This document shows, piece after piece, positions 10,813 to 21,073 of a stretch of 64,000 nucleotides of DNA. Source of the stretch: Ilyonectria destructans (lineage: Eukaryota > Ascomycota > Sordariomycetes > Hypocreales > Nectriaceae). The stretch covers positions 3,162,001 to 3,226,000 of the forward strand of contig JAHEWK010000004.1 in the NCBI GenBank assembly GCA_020740775.1, written 5' to 3'. The translations under genes and the position numbers were made by a program. The notes below the pieces were generated by a model, which saw only the letters and a list, made by a program, of their open reading frames with translations, made no database searches and was not told where the DNA came from. Within the stretch, counting starts at the first letter, position 1; each line of letters starts with the position of its first letter.

Positions 10813-10920
10813 AAACCTTTCCGAGCCCGACACATCACTGCCTCGGAGGCCTGGACATCGAAGAACGACTTACTGACGCTGGTCAACAAGCCTTTCCGAG
10901 CCCGATACATTGCTTCCTCG
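10813..10920 (+). repeat. Two 33-bp direct repeats, 75 bp apart
   Basis: Copies at 10813-10845 and 10888-10920 match at 28 of 33 positions. Both are in phase with the downstream HeLo-like frame, which is open through them, and would encode KPFRARHITAS and KPFRARYIASS. A weaker relative (KPFEQQQQ) precedes them at about 10780. They lie upstream of the preferred ATG (10942), so they may be leader DNA or an N-terminal extension. Confidence 0.6.
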
Positions 10921-10941
10921 ATTTATCAACAACCGTCAACA

Positions 10942-12162
10942 ATGGATCCCCTCTCGATCGTGGCGTCTATCGCGACGTTTGCCCAGGTGGCAGTAACAAC
11001 GTCTCAGATACTGTACGAGTTCACGAGAGGAGTGCGAGTTGCCACCAACGAATGCGACAAACTCTTGGCCGAAATCAACATGTTGCAAGAGGCGCTGTCC
11101 CATTTCGGCCCCGGATTGTCGCCAGTGGAGAAGCTGCCGCAGACATATCTCATGACACTCTCGGAAGTCACCAAAGCTTCCACCGTGTCCTTGGAAGAGC
11201 TGCTATCCGTTCTGGAGCGAGCACCGCGCCATGCCCGTCACCCGTCCAGACGCCTCGCGTACATCGGCCTTCCCAAGGCCCTGGAGTCGACACGAGACAA
11301 TATCCGTCATCAGAGAGAGAAGTTCCTGCTTCTTCTGAGGTATGCGCCATTCCCTCCCAGCAGCCCACCCGGACAAGGACTGACATGCGTGTGCAGCCTG
11401 CGAGACCCCGAGCTGAACCGTCGAGTCGATGTCACCAAAGACAAAGACAAACACGAGGACCCGACCTTGACGGGCTTCCTTCCAGAAGGAGCGAGAGTCG
11501 GCGATATCCACGAGTGCAGACCCGAGACAGCGGGGTGGACCTCGAGGGCGGTCGCAAGATGGACGATACCGGCGCATTCTGGCCGCGGCAGAGATTCGAA
11601 CGGGGTAGGAATGGGCACCGACTACCGCCGGATTCTATTCTCCCGATGTGTTGAAGGCGGCCTCGTCGTCGTCGGCGCCGCCGGTGCCGCCATGATGAGC
11701 TGCTGGGCCCAGACCCAGAACACGGACGTGTGGACGCTTGGTTCTGCCGTAGGTGCCTCCACGCTGGACCCAGGGAGTGTGCAAGCGGGAGACGTACACG
11801 GTTACAGGGCGACGGAGATTGTCCTCCTCCAAACCCTCATCCCCAAGGCCGTGTTCGACTCCCCTGCCGCGCTTGTTACCAGCATCGCAGTGACGACGTT
11901 GGCAATGACGGCGTACCACTACCTCCACCGACACGAGAAATACCAGGACCCGCTCATCTTCGGCATCGCTGGAGGAGGTGCTCTTGTCGGCAGGCTGGCC
12001 GGCCTTGATGGAACGGGCGTGCTTCTCCGAATCATTCCCTGTTGCGTCCTGGTCTCGTTGCTGTTGAGTGCGGCCTGGTCGCCACGGCTAGCAGGGAAGC
12101 CTCATCGCCAGGTCGACGATGGGGCTATGAGCTTGAAGGCGGGGGCTTTGGATGCTATGTAG
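10942..12162 (+). CDS. HeLo-like (fungal STAND N-terminal type) domain protein with transmembrane C-terminus
   Basis: Translation starts MDPLSIVASIATFAQVAVTT, the typical opening of the helical N-terminal domain (HeLo-like/SesA type) found on fungal STAND proteins. The predicted helical bundle reaches about residue 132. An intron with a GTATGC donor at 11340 and CAG acceptor at 11396 (57 bp, frame-neutral) gives 387 residues. No NACHT or NB-ARC motif follows. A charged linker (DVTKDKDKHED) is followed by about four hydrophobic segments, including GGLVVVGAAGAAMMSCWA, ALVTSIAVTTLAMTAYHYL, LIFGIAGGGALVGRLAGL and LLRIIPCCVLVSLLLSAAW. Domains of this class can act as membrane-targeting cell-death effectors when activated by an NLR partner; here the domain is tied to its own membrane anchor. 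The start could lie further upstream, since the frame is open from 10498. Confidence 0.68.
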   Translation: MDPLSIVASIATFAQVAVTTSQILYEFTRGVRVATNECDKLLAEINMLQEALSHFGPGLSPVEKLPQTYLMTLSEVTKASTVSLEELLSVLERAPRHARHPSRRLAYIGLPKALESTRDNIRHQREKFLLLLRYAPFPPSSPPGQGLTCVCSLRDPELNRRVDVTKDKDKHEDPTLTGFLPEGARVGDIHECRPETAGWTSRAVARWTIPAHSGRGRDSNGVGMGTDYRRILFSRCVEGGLVVVGAAGAAMMSCWAQTQNTDVWTLGSAVGASTLDPGSVQAGDVHGYRATEIVLLQTLIPKAVFDSPAALVTSIAVTTLAMTAYHYLHRHEKYQDPLIFGIAGGGALVGRLAGLDGTGVLLRIIPCCVLVSLLLSAAWSPRLAGKPHRQVDDGAMSLKAGALDAM

Positions 12163-13105
12163 CTCTGGAGGAGGTTCGGCTTGCGGTTCGACGGTGGTCT
12201 CAGGGCAGAAAGGCGGCCTCGCAGAGGTGACGTCGCTACTGGGTTTCGGTACAACAGCAGACACTAAGTTAAATGACATGATTTGTTAAGGGCAGGAGTA
12301 GGCTCGAATAAAATTGAATGACATAAGTCTGGAACCACTTATCACGTCGCGGTCGCGTGTCGCGTCACCCTCCAACACACGCTCGACTCCCAGAAGATCT
12401 TTTAATACCATTACAAGAAGAAATTGCAGCTTTAATAGAGAATTAAGTTCTACATCATAAGCTTTTATCTGTAGTGTCACGTCCCATGTCATAACAGGCG
12501 GTCAGTACTGGCAGTACTTGTAGACCCAGCACGACCGTCACCGGACTGCACCTGTGATTAGGCCCGAGACAGTGAGCCCTCTCCAGTTTGCTCCGACACC
12601 AAGCCGCAAGTCATGGCCCTGACTGGCACCTTGGTCCCACGAGTTATTACAGGCGATTCCAGTCTAGTTGGGACACAACGAAAGTGTGTCATTGTGAAGT
12701 GTGAAATCGCCCGGGAAGATGCCGCTAGGGAAGTGACTTCCATGGACAGCACAAATGGAAGAAGCCAAGGCCAGAGAGGCGGTGATGAGAGCTTTCAAGC
12801 TCATTTCTTCCTGGATAATTGCAAGATAAAATGATCTGATACTCGAGCAGAATGGTGAACTTCATTCGAAGTCGAATTGAACCTTGGCATGGAGATATTG
12901 CAGTCGCTTTCATACGAGTATCACACTTGAGAAAGGATTCGGAATAGCACACATCCTGAGCAGAAACGCCGCCACGTTTCATCTAATATACGCTCAGTCG
13001 AATCTCCCCTTTCAGTCTCTCGACATCATCCATCAACCAGACCAGCACTAATCTACGTAATTAAGCGTTATCAACCGCTTTCCACGGCCTGTTTCGATTT
13101 GAATG
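12163..13105. other. Intergenic, no gene supported
   Basis: The sequence is partly A/T-rich with short unassigned open frames on both strands. Nothing with recognisable domain or splice-joined coding signal was found. It separates the HeLo-like gene from the 3' end of the metalloprotease gene. Confidence 0.4.
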
Positions 13106-15194
13106 CTATGGGTCGCGTGGGAAATCAGCATAATTGTACTTCAAGATCGCCCAGGCAATATCTTCAGCGTCGTCTGTTAAAATGACCTGTAATTTGCGCC
13201 TATTTATATGTCAGTATAAATCCCACTTTTTTACAGACTCACGACGCCTCAACGTACCAGTAGTCCAGCATTGTTGCCGGATTCTCATACATGGCACGCC
13301 AAAAGATGAGACGGGGAGTGAAACACCAGTTGAGCATCGCTGGATCAAAGTCAGGCCCCATAAAGCCCAGATCATCTCTCGCTGGAAGGAATGTATCGAG
13401 TTGTCGGTCGACGAGGTCGATGAGAGCCGCTGCAATGCGTCCTTCTTGGTTGTTCATGTTCTTCTCAAAGCAGCTGGACTCTTCTAGAGATTTTGAAAAT
13501 ACGCTGGTAATTCCCTTGTCGGTGTAGAGCATATATTCCCCCTCCGTTAGATGTGTATTGTCAATTGACATGAGACCGAGGGCAGTGGCGTAGCCCTCAG
13601 AGAGACTTGTTCCCTTCTTCACATCCTTGTTGAAGCAGAAACTGTGGTTACCGCCTCCATCGAAGAACTCCTTGCTTCGAGCTAGATAGTGCGCAAAATG
13701 GCCATATTCATGTGCCATAACGGCTGGATTCTGAGCCTCGATCGCCGGAAGATTGATGAAAGGCCCCTTGCTACTGACGGAGAAAAAAGTGCCCTCTTCG
13801 GCTGACGGATACCACACGTTAACCCTTTCCATCTCACCCTCTGATGTAGCCACCTTGGTGCTGAAGAATTCGGTAATCGTGTGGAAGGTGTCGGCTACCC
13901 AGAGTCCCTTGGAATACTCGCTGAACCCATGGCTGTTCGTGGCAGATATTGTCTCTCCAGCCACGACCATCCATGGGTTCAATGACAGGTCCAACTGGAC
14001 CTGAGTTACCTGAAAGTCGTCCGAATTACTGTTTCGAGTTCCAACGAGGTAATGATCACCCTTGAGCTTGGTGTACAAGGTATGCGCAACGATCCTCTGG
14101 CCAGGAGAGACGCTGAACTGGAAGAGAGCTTCTCCATTCTCGTTCAATGTCTCTATTGATTGCCAGGTGCCAATCTTATCATCGCCTCTGTAGAGATCGG
14201 CATGTGCGGTGACCCTCAAGAACCGTACTGGTTGCTCTTTGCCGTTGCGGTCCATGTAGGTCACTCTTGCGCTCACGAAAGCGGGCGTGATGGATTGGTC
14301 ATCCCTGGGTTCATGCTTTTTGTCATCGAGGGATGAGGACGCTGACGAGCCAGGGCGAACGTCTCGGGCTTCGTGCTTCTTGTCGGGAGGAGCCGACGGT
14401 GCTGGTGAGTCTGCATAAACAGTGACTGTACTGTATACAGTGACCGGGTCACACTTGCATCCCGACGCTGCCGGGTCAGTGGCTGATGGTTCATAAGTCG
14501 GGACGAGTGTAGTTGATGTCGCAGGCTGGTCCATAGGGATAGTAGTCGATGATGCTTCGGGAATAGTGCCGTCTTTAGGGATAAGTTTATCGACTGGTTG
14601 ATATGCCACGTAGCTTTCCTCCGGAACGTATGGTGTAGTCTCGTCCTGTCCACTAGGATCAAAGGCACTTAGCTTCTGGATAAGCGCAGAGTTGAGATCC
14701 TTTGCATATTTTCCGGTGTTCCAAGCCAACCATTGCTGCATCGTGGTGTTGTAAACAATAATAACGCCAGTTCTTTGGGCTGTGTAGAGATTGGATTCAC
14801 TATCGACAATGTCGACCAGGAGGAGCAGGTCCTGCGAAGGGGTGGCGGGTATGTTGAAGGAGACTGGTTGAATGAATTCCTTATGTGACATGGGAGGTTG
14901 AGTTGTCGTTGTGTAGACAAGAGCTGGGCCTGGATTTTGGGCCTGGGCATTCGTCTCGTTCTGCGACAGGTATGGAGAAGTGTAGAGGTTCAAGGTGGCA
15001 GTTTCGGCCTTGGCCTGGAGTCGAGTAATATTGATAGGCGCATCGATGTACAATCGTGTCTCGCCTCCAACATTGTCAGTGGTGAAGGTGACATCGCTGG
15101 TAACAATCCCAAGGCTCCAGCCAATATCGGCCTGCGTGGCGAGAACTGGAGCACACAAGATCGCTGGAGCGATAAAGCTCCGGAGGCGAACCAT
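13106..15194 (-). CDS. Secreted zinc metalloprotease-like protein (HEXXH)
   Basis: The main exon (15194-13239) encodes 651 residues. It begins with a signal peptide (RLRSFIAPAILCAPVLATQA). An N-terminal Ig/beta-like region and a Ser/Thr/Pro-rich linker (residues about 200-290) precede the catalytic part. There, HEYGHFAHYLA (near residue 495) supplies HEXXH, and SLSEGYATALG about 35 residues later offers the third zinc ligand Glu of a gluzincin. The exact peptidase family is not clear to me. The frame ends YWYVEAS, but an intron is likely at the 3' end. Donors GTACGT, GTTGAG or GTGAGT at 13257-13241 and the acceptor TTACAG before 13186 would add a short exon (VILTDDAEDIAWAILKYNY..., stop TAG at 13108-13106). 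That reading needs the weak GTTGAG donor. Without the splice the gene ends at 13239. Confidence 0.78.
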
Positions 15195-16282
15195 GTCGAT
15201 GGGTTGTGGACGATCGCCGTCCGGTCACGTCGCGTCTTGTAGAGGCCCGCGATGACTCTACTGCATATACAGAAAGCGTGGAGAGAACGGAGGGACGGTG
15301 CGTTCCAGCTTCAAGGCGCCCCCTACCAGAGATATATCTCTGGAAGGGGCCACTTGCCCATTGCCACCACTAGCTTTAGTATAAGCTTATTATTGAGTTG
15401 GCGCGTTAGCGGCAGCTTTCGATTGATCCAGCTGGACAAATTGAGGCGCCCTCAAGCCTCTTGACACCTTGATTCAGGTCATTGGCATTTCGGTATGCGC
15501 CTCCCTAGAAGCGCAGGGCGTTAGCGGTACGGCATAGCGCACTAGGGAGGGCTAAAATGGATGTTAGGGAGGTTCTAGCACCGACTGAGGTTGGAGCGAC
15601 ATGGTCTAGACGCCTCGTTGGAGAAACAGTTGACAGGTGCGCTGGAGCGAGTGCGTAGAGCTGAATTAGCTGACGCCACTCGTAGGGCTGGGGTCTCAGC
15701 GTAGTCACAGCGGCATCTGATGATTTGGACAGAGCCAGGCGGCTCAATGGTACAGGTCGTATGGCTGATGCCAGTGCCTGCAAGCGCTTGAAGCAAGAAA
15801 GACGACCTACTGGTCAATATCTCCATCACGGCTGGCTCATTCACCGACCCGATACACGTAAGATTGACCTCCCTCTGAGACTTTCAGCCGTTCCTCTAAA
15901 TTGACGCGTCCTTTGGGCTTTGGGCGCTAAGACACTGGTTGGGTCTGTCAACGGTCTAGACCTCCAACTTGACAGTGATGTGGCTGAGCAAAGAGCGGAA
16001 GTCTCCAGCTCCGAGTGAATGGTGGCTGGCAGTGCCCATTAATTAGCACCTAGTTAGCACTCACGAGTGGCCCATGGTAAGCAGCCATGCTTCCACTTGG
16101 GCCGGGGTCTGCATCTCACAGTCCTATTCATCTAGTACTTCAGCATGCGCATGTATCATTCACAGGGGGTCAGCGGAATGCCGATCGAATGCTTATGAAG
16201 ATATTCTTGGAAGACCGAGGCCTTGGTCGAGTGGAAGTTTGTCGCTCTCCTATCTGTCTCACCACTACCCAGATGGCTGCAT
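15195..16282. other. Intergenic, possible decayed repeat
   Basis: This covers the upstream region of the metalloprotease gene and the downstream region of the SDR gene. Around 15575-15850 the plus strand gives a charged helical reading (GALERVRRAELADATRRAG) interrupted by stops. That might be an old transposon-derived fragment, but I cannot assign it. Confidence 0.3.
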
Positions 16283-17471
16283 CTACTTCAACCCCCCCGA
16301 CAGAATGATTTCCTGTCCAGTCATATACCCCGTCTTTGCCATCCTACATCAGATGTTAGCAAAAACGTGTACTTAATTAGCTTGCATCATGTCACGAACA
16401 TCACCACTGCGTTTGAAACCTCATCTGGCAAGCCCAATCGATGCACTGGGATGCTCCCAACGATGGCAAGGCCCGGGTCGGTCGCTCTCAAAGCCTCCAT
16501 GTCCGTGTCGCTCTTCCAGCTGCTATCGCCGAGGTCAGTGTCTGTCCGTTTGTGGTTTTGTGAATGTCATACTTTGATTTCGGTTCCGGTATCATCCCAG
16601 TCGCCCCAATCATGGCAGGCAAGACCTTTAACAGTATTAAAACCGTTGATCCAAGCGTTGAATTGGTGGGTAGGAAGAGAGACTCACAACATTCACAGTG
16701 ATGCCTTCGGGAGCCAGCAATGTGGAGAGGTTCAGTCCCATGGAACTATATGAGAATCAGTGCAGGTCTGTGTCCGTCGCAACGATAGTCATACCAAAGA
16801 GCGCCTTTTGTTGCGGCATAGTGGCATCCGTTGATACCACCACCTCGGCTCGCAATACTCCCTATAAGGATAATGCGTCCCAAACCTTGCGATCTCATTC
16901 CGGCCAAGCATCCCTTTGTGACAACAAATTGGCTCCGAGCGTTGATTTCCATCATCTGATCCCAGTCGTCCTCTTCAATGTCTTGGACATCGCGAATACG
17001 TTTCCCAAGACCGGCATTTGCCACGAGGATTGTTATGGTCTCGTGCTTAAGGGCCACGCGCTTGTCATTTAGTATCGTTGGGACCAAATTTCGCGTCGAT
17101 TCCCGGTCAGAAAGGTCGGCGGCCACGCAGACGAAAAGTTGCGATGGGTACAAACGCCGGAGTTCTTTTGCAATTGTCTCTGCCTTCGCCTTCATTGCAT
17201 GTCCAGCGCGATCAGCCACAATGCCGACGGCGAATGGATTGAAGGAGGGCAATTGTGTCTATACCTGACTTGAGGAGTAGTGCAATACAACGTCACATCC
17301 CTCACCAGCTAAAGCCCTAGCACATGCTGATCCGATTCCTCCACTGGTTCTCAGAGTAAGTAGGGACCATTTCCAACGCACCAAACGAAGCAGTACCCAC
17401 CTGGCGCCAGTGACAAGCGCTAGCCTGCCCCGGATCTCGTTGTTTGCGGTCTGGAGGTGTAGTGTCGTCAT
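16283..17471 (-). CDS. Short-chain dehydrogenase/reductase (SDR), seven exons
   Basis: Seven exons join in frame to 278 residues: 17471-17401, 17343-17265, 17189-16795, 16745-16688, 16625-16573, 16519-16400 and 16343-16283. The spliced protein has the classical SDR motifs. These are the cofactor loop LALVTGASGGIGSACARAL (split by intron 1), ILVANAG, the catalytic Ser in ILIGSIAS, the YxxxK motif YAATK, the C-terminal helix SMGLNLSTLLAPEGITVNV and a terminal TGYMTGQEIILSGG. It should be an NAD(P)(H)-dependent cytosolic oxidoreductase of the FabG-like group; the substrate is not predictable. The exon 6 donor is GTTCGT and acceptor 2 is AATGAAG, so these two borders are the least certain. The gene was invisible as a single long frame. 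Confidence 0.85.
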
Positions 17472-18055
17472 CGAGGGCAGTATAATAAGGAGTCAAGATG
17501 CAAACCTAGGACTATCTGAGCGAGATATCTTCTGTTGGTGGCAGAACTGAAGTGTGCGATTGCTGAAGCGCATCACGATTACGGACAGTTGTGCGGGGAA
17601 GCTCGCTCCAAACGCCGATAGAGGAGACAGCCAATAGCTGAGTGGCAGGCTCCCCACCTGCTGGAGTCACCTCGGCCTGAGATACATCGAGGGTGGAAGG
17701 GATTGTAAATGGCTCGTATAATCAATACTTTTTTCATCAGTGGATTAAATATATTTGAGTGTTGTTATCTGAAAAGAGTAGGTTTTTCTGCATGCTACTA
17801 CACCGGTCGCCTTTCGTCAGCTGATCGGGGAAGGCATCGCGTTACTCGTTCGTCTTGAGCCTCCATACCTCCTTCGTAAGGATCCATGTATAACCGATAT
17901 TCGTTAATGGACTGGTTCAATCTCCAAGATAGATATATTTACATGAAATTAAATAGCGACACGCACGACCAGGTCTAAATACCTCAAAGTCCCCATTACT
18001 ACGTAGAGGACATCAACTCGTTTTCCCCTAAGAGATTACTACAGTATCACCACAT
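17472..18055. other. Intergenic, no gene seen
   Basis: Upstream region of the SDR and downstream region of the metallo-beta-lactamase-fold gene. It is moderately A/T-rich; no domain, RNA gene or clear repeat was found. Confidence 0.4.
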
Positions 18056-19084
18056 TCAAATCCTCAAGCGCTGATTCAACCTTGCTGCCTTCAGCCGAAC
18101 ACACAATCCCATGACCTTCAAATAGCGCACATAACGTTCAGTCCCAACAATATATGGGTTCGGTAGGGTGCAACGGCTTCCACGGCATTGCCGGTTCGCC
18201 AGTACGTCGAGATGTTGCAACGTGTGGTCTTGGGTTTGGTGATTGCTAAGTAGGACATCGGCGCCGCGGTCTTTCACCAGCTTGGTAAACTTCTGGAATG
18301 ATTCGATTTGTGTTGCCTTGTCCTCTGCGCTGCTCGGGACGCCACCACCACCATAGAGCCCGGCTAGGTGTTTCTTGCCGTGTTCGTACACGGGAAACAT
18401 GAGAGAGACGCACCCTGGCGTGTGACCCGGCGTCGCATAGATTTCCACGGATGTGTTACCGACGGTCAAAGTATCCCGGTCGGCGAACACTTTCTCTTGA
18501 ACAGGTGCGCCGTCGATGTCTGCTAGTGCCTCCCAAGCGAGTTTCGAAGCATACACGGTAATGTTGTATGTTTGCTGTAGCCACAGAGCGCCGCCGTAGT
18601 GATCAAAGTGCTCGTGAGTGATGATGAGGGCCTTCACGTCGGTTCCCTCGTAGCCAAAGGCCTGTAGGCCGGGGATGATGACCTGCTCTGCCTCATCCGG
18701 ATTGTCCATAGAGTCGATAAGAATCAGGCCGTCGCCGGTATCGATAGCCCACGCCGAAACACCTGACGCGCCAACAAAGAAGAGCGAATCGAAAGGCCTC
18801 GCGGGAGTGACAAATCCCGCTGTTTGCGCAGCGCTGCCAATCTCGGGGTACTTTTGCTGAGAATTAATGCATCGGTGCTGGTATTCCTGCCACAGATCGG
18901 GCCAGGCGAGTTCCTGCGCTTCGGCTTGCCAACGGGAGACGTTTGAAACTTGGGCGTTGGGAAACTCAGTGACGTCAAACCACGTCGAGAAGACGGCGGT
19001 GTCTGTGTCTGCGCTGTGGACTTGAGTTGTGCAGAATGCAGACGACAGCACCCACAAGAAAAGTTGGGACGTTCGTGAGGGCAT
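18056..19084 (-). CDS. Secreted metallo-beta-lactamase-fold hydrolase
   Basis: I prefer the ATG at 19084 because it places a clean signal peptide (MPSRTSQLFLWVLSSAFC, cleavage near VHS-AD) at the start; an in-frame ATG 27 bp upstream adds nine polar residues. The product has 342 residues. The metal-binding signature is intact: ITHEHFDHYGG (HxHxDH, about residue 157), the downstream zinc His in YATPGHTPGCVSLMF, and a further NHQTQDH near the C-terminus. The layout resembles subclass B3-type beta-lactamases and related fungal secreted hydrolases. Fungal members are reported to open lactone or lactam rings, but the substrate here is unknown. The gene has no intron. No resistance role can be claimed from sequence. 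Confidence 0.85.
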   Translation of the reverse strand: MPSRTSQLFLWVLSSAFCTTQVHSADTDTAVFSTWFDVTEFPNAQVSNVSRWQAEAQELAWPDLWQEYQHRCINSQQKYPEIGSAAQTAGFVTPARPFDSLFFVGASGVSAWAIDTGDGLILIDSMDNPDEAEQVIIPGLQAFGYEGTDVKALIITHEHFDHYGGALWLQQTYNITVYASKLAWEALADIDGAPVQEKVFADRDTLTVGNTSVEIYATPGHTPGCVSLMFPVYEHGKKHLAGLYGGGGVPSSAEDKATQIESFQKFTKLVKDRGADVLLSNHQTQDHTLQHLDVLANRQCRGSRCTLPNPYIVGTERYVRYLKVMGLCVRLKAARLNQRLRI

Positions 19085-21073
19085 CGTGGGTTTCGAGCGT
19101 GGCTCTCTCAAATATTTCTAAAGTCGTTCCCTCTGGATACAGTGACGGAGAATCTTGATTGATCTTAAGCAGTCTCTAAGTTATATACCAGAACTCCTAA
19201 TTGCCTTCAATTCCGTCTACTTTCCATCATCGATACTGCTCCGTTTTAATCCCATTTCCGTGATGTCCATACTTGTGGATTCGATCCTGGCACTTCAGAC
19301 GGATTAAGCCACCATAAGGCGGGGTAGTGCGGGGAACGCAGTGTATCGGCTTCTAGTGAAGGGAAAACAAGCCAAGACAGGGGCATAGACAGGGAATAAG
19401 AGACAACTGCTCATACGGTCTCGGCGATGAGGGGCACGAGATGTCCTGTGGGTCTCCTAGTTGGGATTAATTGTATGGGCTAGGAGCGGTTGCCGCGGCA
19501 CGGAAAAGCTCATAACGGCACGGAAAAGTGAGGTTGGAAGCGGAGACGGAGATGGAGACGGAGGCCTCGTAGGATCGTCGGATATATTTGTGGGTTTAAT
19601 GACTCATTAATATTGTGACGGATTAAAGGCATATGAATACCGCAGTCGACTCCGCGAAAACCTCGAGCTGTGAGAAAAGCACCAGCTGGGTGTCCAGGGT
19701 TGACGACACCATTGTGCACCTCTTCCTCCCATCGTTGGATTTTGGTCTTGACAATGATTTTCTGTTTCTTTTATCCAAATACGAACACTCGGTTCAGTTA
19801 TCGGGAGGGATTTTCGGTCCCATACGCAAACGATGCATGTGTTGTCAAAGACGTTGGTGTTAGAGTGGATGCAACTAACATGAAAGGAATGATAGGCCCA
19901 CGGTGTTTTCTCTTTGTCACAACTTTAAATTGACCGTCACAGGGCTGTCGGTTAAGCAGGGAAATGGAGATTAATTAGACTGTGATTGTGGAGGTTTCTC
20001 CCCAGAAAACATGGATCCAAGATGGACCAAGATCCACAGAACCACACGGAGTGGTGAGAGTGTGACACATACAAACCCCCCCGGCTTGGCAGCCATTCAT
20101 GCTCAAATAGATCATCCCCGCATCACTGCCCTTCAAGGATGTGACGATTTGGCATCTCAAACAGCTCATTTGCGGGGTTGAGGCAGATGCAACGGGGCTT
20201 TTTTTGACCACGTTCAGCCCAGATACGAAATCTCAGGGTAGCTGATTACACTGTAAATTCACAACCCACAAAATCGTGGCAAGAAATAAAGCTGGGGAAA
20301 TCCCAAGTTGAGTAAACTCCATACGCCAACGATCGTCACATCGCGCCTTCTGAGGGGAAGACGGGACGGACCTTATTCTGGCTTCCGTGTGTTCGGCAAT
20401 TGCGAGTCGTGAAGAACCGCCAATGCTTGGCGTACTTGGATGACCACGCAATACCGTTGCATCCAGCGTAATACAGTGTGACCTTCCTGGTTCGGAAAAC
20501 GACGACCAGGAGGATTTTCGGCGAGAAGGGCTTATTCCCACAGGGTAGATTGCCACAAACGTTAAACAAGCTCTGTGTCTAACATACCCTGATGCCTCGA
20601 AACGTGGGAAATACCGGGTGGCCGTGGCGAGTTTGGGGTGCGCTGGGGGATTCAAATCTGGCTCCCTGCCAAGCTGCTTATCCCGAAATCCTCCGTGCTT
20701 CTCTTGGCAAACGCCAACCCCGCAGTGTGCTATTTGATGCTGGAGTCATTTTGCCGAATAGATGCAGTCCCACATCATGAAGGGGACCGACTTCTGCCCA
20801 TCTGACCTGTTCCCCATGGGGAGTTGCGGGGTAAATAAGTTTATCTGGATAGTGTTTGCCGATCACTAGCTTTTATTCGCCAAGTTAAAATCATCCCTGT
20901 ATTTGGGATGAGACGTTGGTCGTGCGGCAAAATGGGCTGCTTGGGCTGTGGGAAGAATTATAAAAGGAAGATGCGGTTCCCGAGTTTTGGTTCCGGCAGA
21001 CATCTTCAGATCTACAGCTGTCAACACACCTTTTCGAATTCACAGGAATTACCGTTAGCTTGTTCCACCTAGA
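19085..21073. other. Long intergenic region upstream of the sugar transporter
   Basis: About 2 kb with only unassigned short open frames on both strands. The last 115 bp form the transporter promoter, with TATAAAA at 20959-20965. Two copies of GGCACGGAAAAG (about 19497-19527) were seen. No gene is supported. Confidence 0.4.
20959..20965 (+). promoter_or_regulatory. TATA box of the sugar transporter gene
   Basis: TATAAAA in the context GAATTATAAAAGG, 109 bp before the ATG at 21074. Confidence 0.5.

Noticed and set aside
11570..11660. tRNA-like T-arm (GTTCGAATC) on the minus strand
   Set aside because: No matching acceptor stem, D-arm or anticodon arm can be formed, and the sequence lies inside the HeLo-like coding frame.
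15505..15844. Possible transposase-like fragment
   Set aside because: A charged helical reading with stops is visible, but no DDE motif, terminal repeat or target duplication supports a mobile element.
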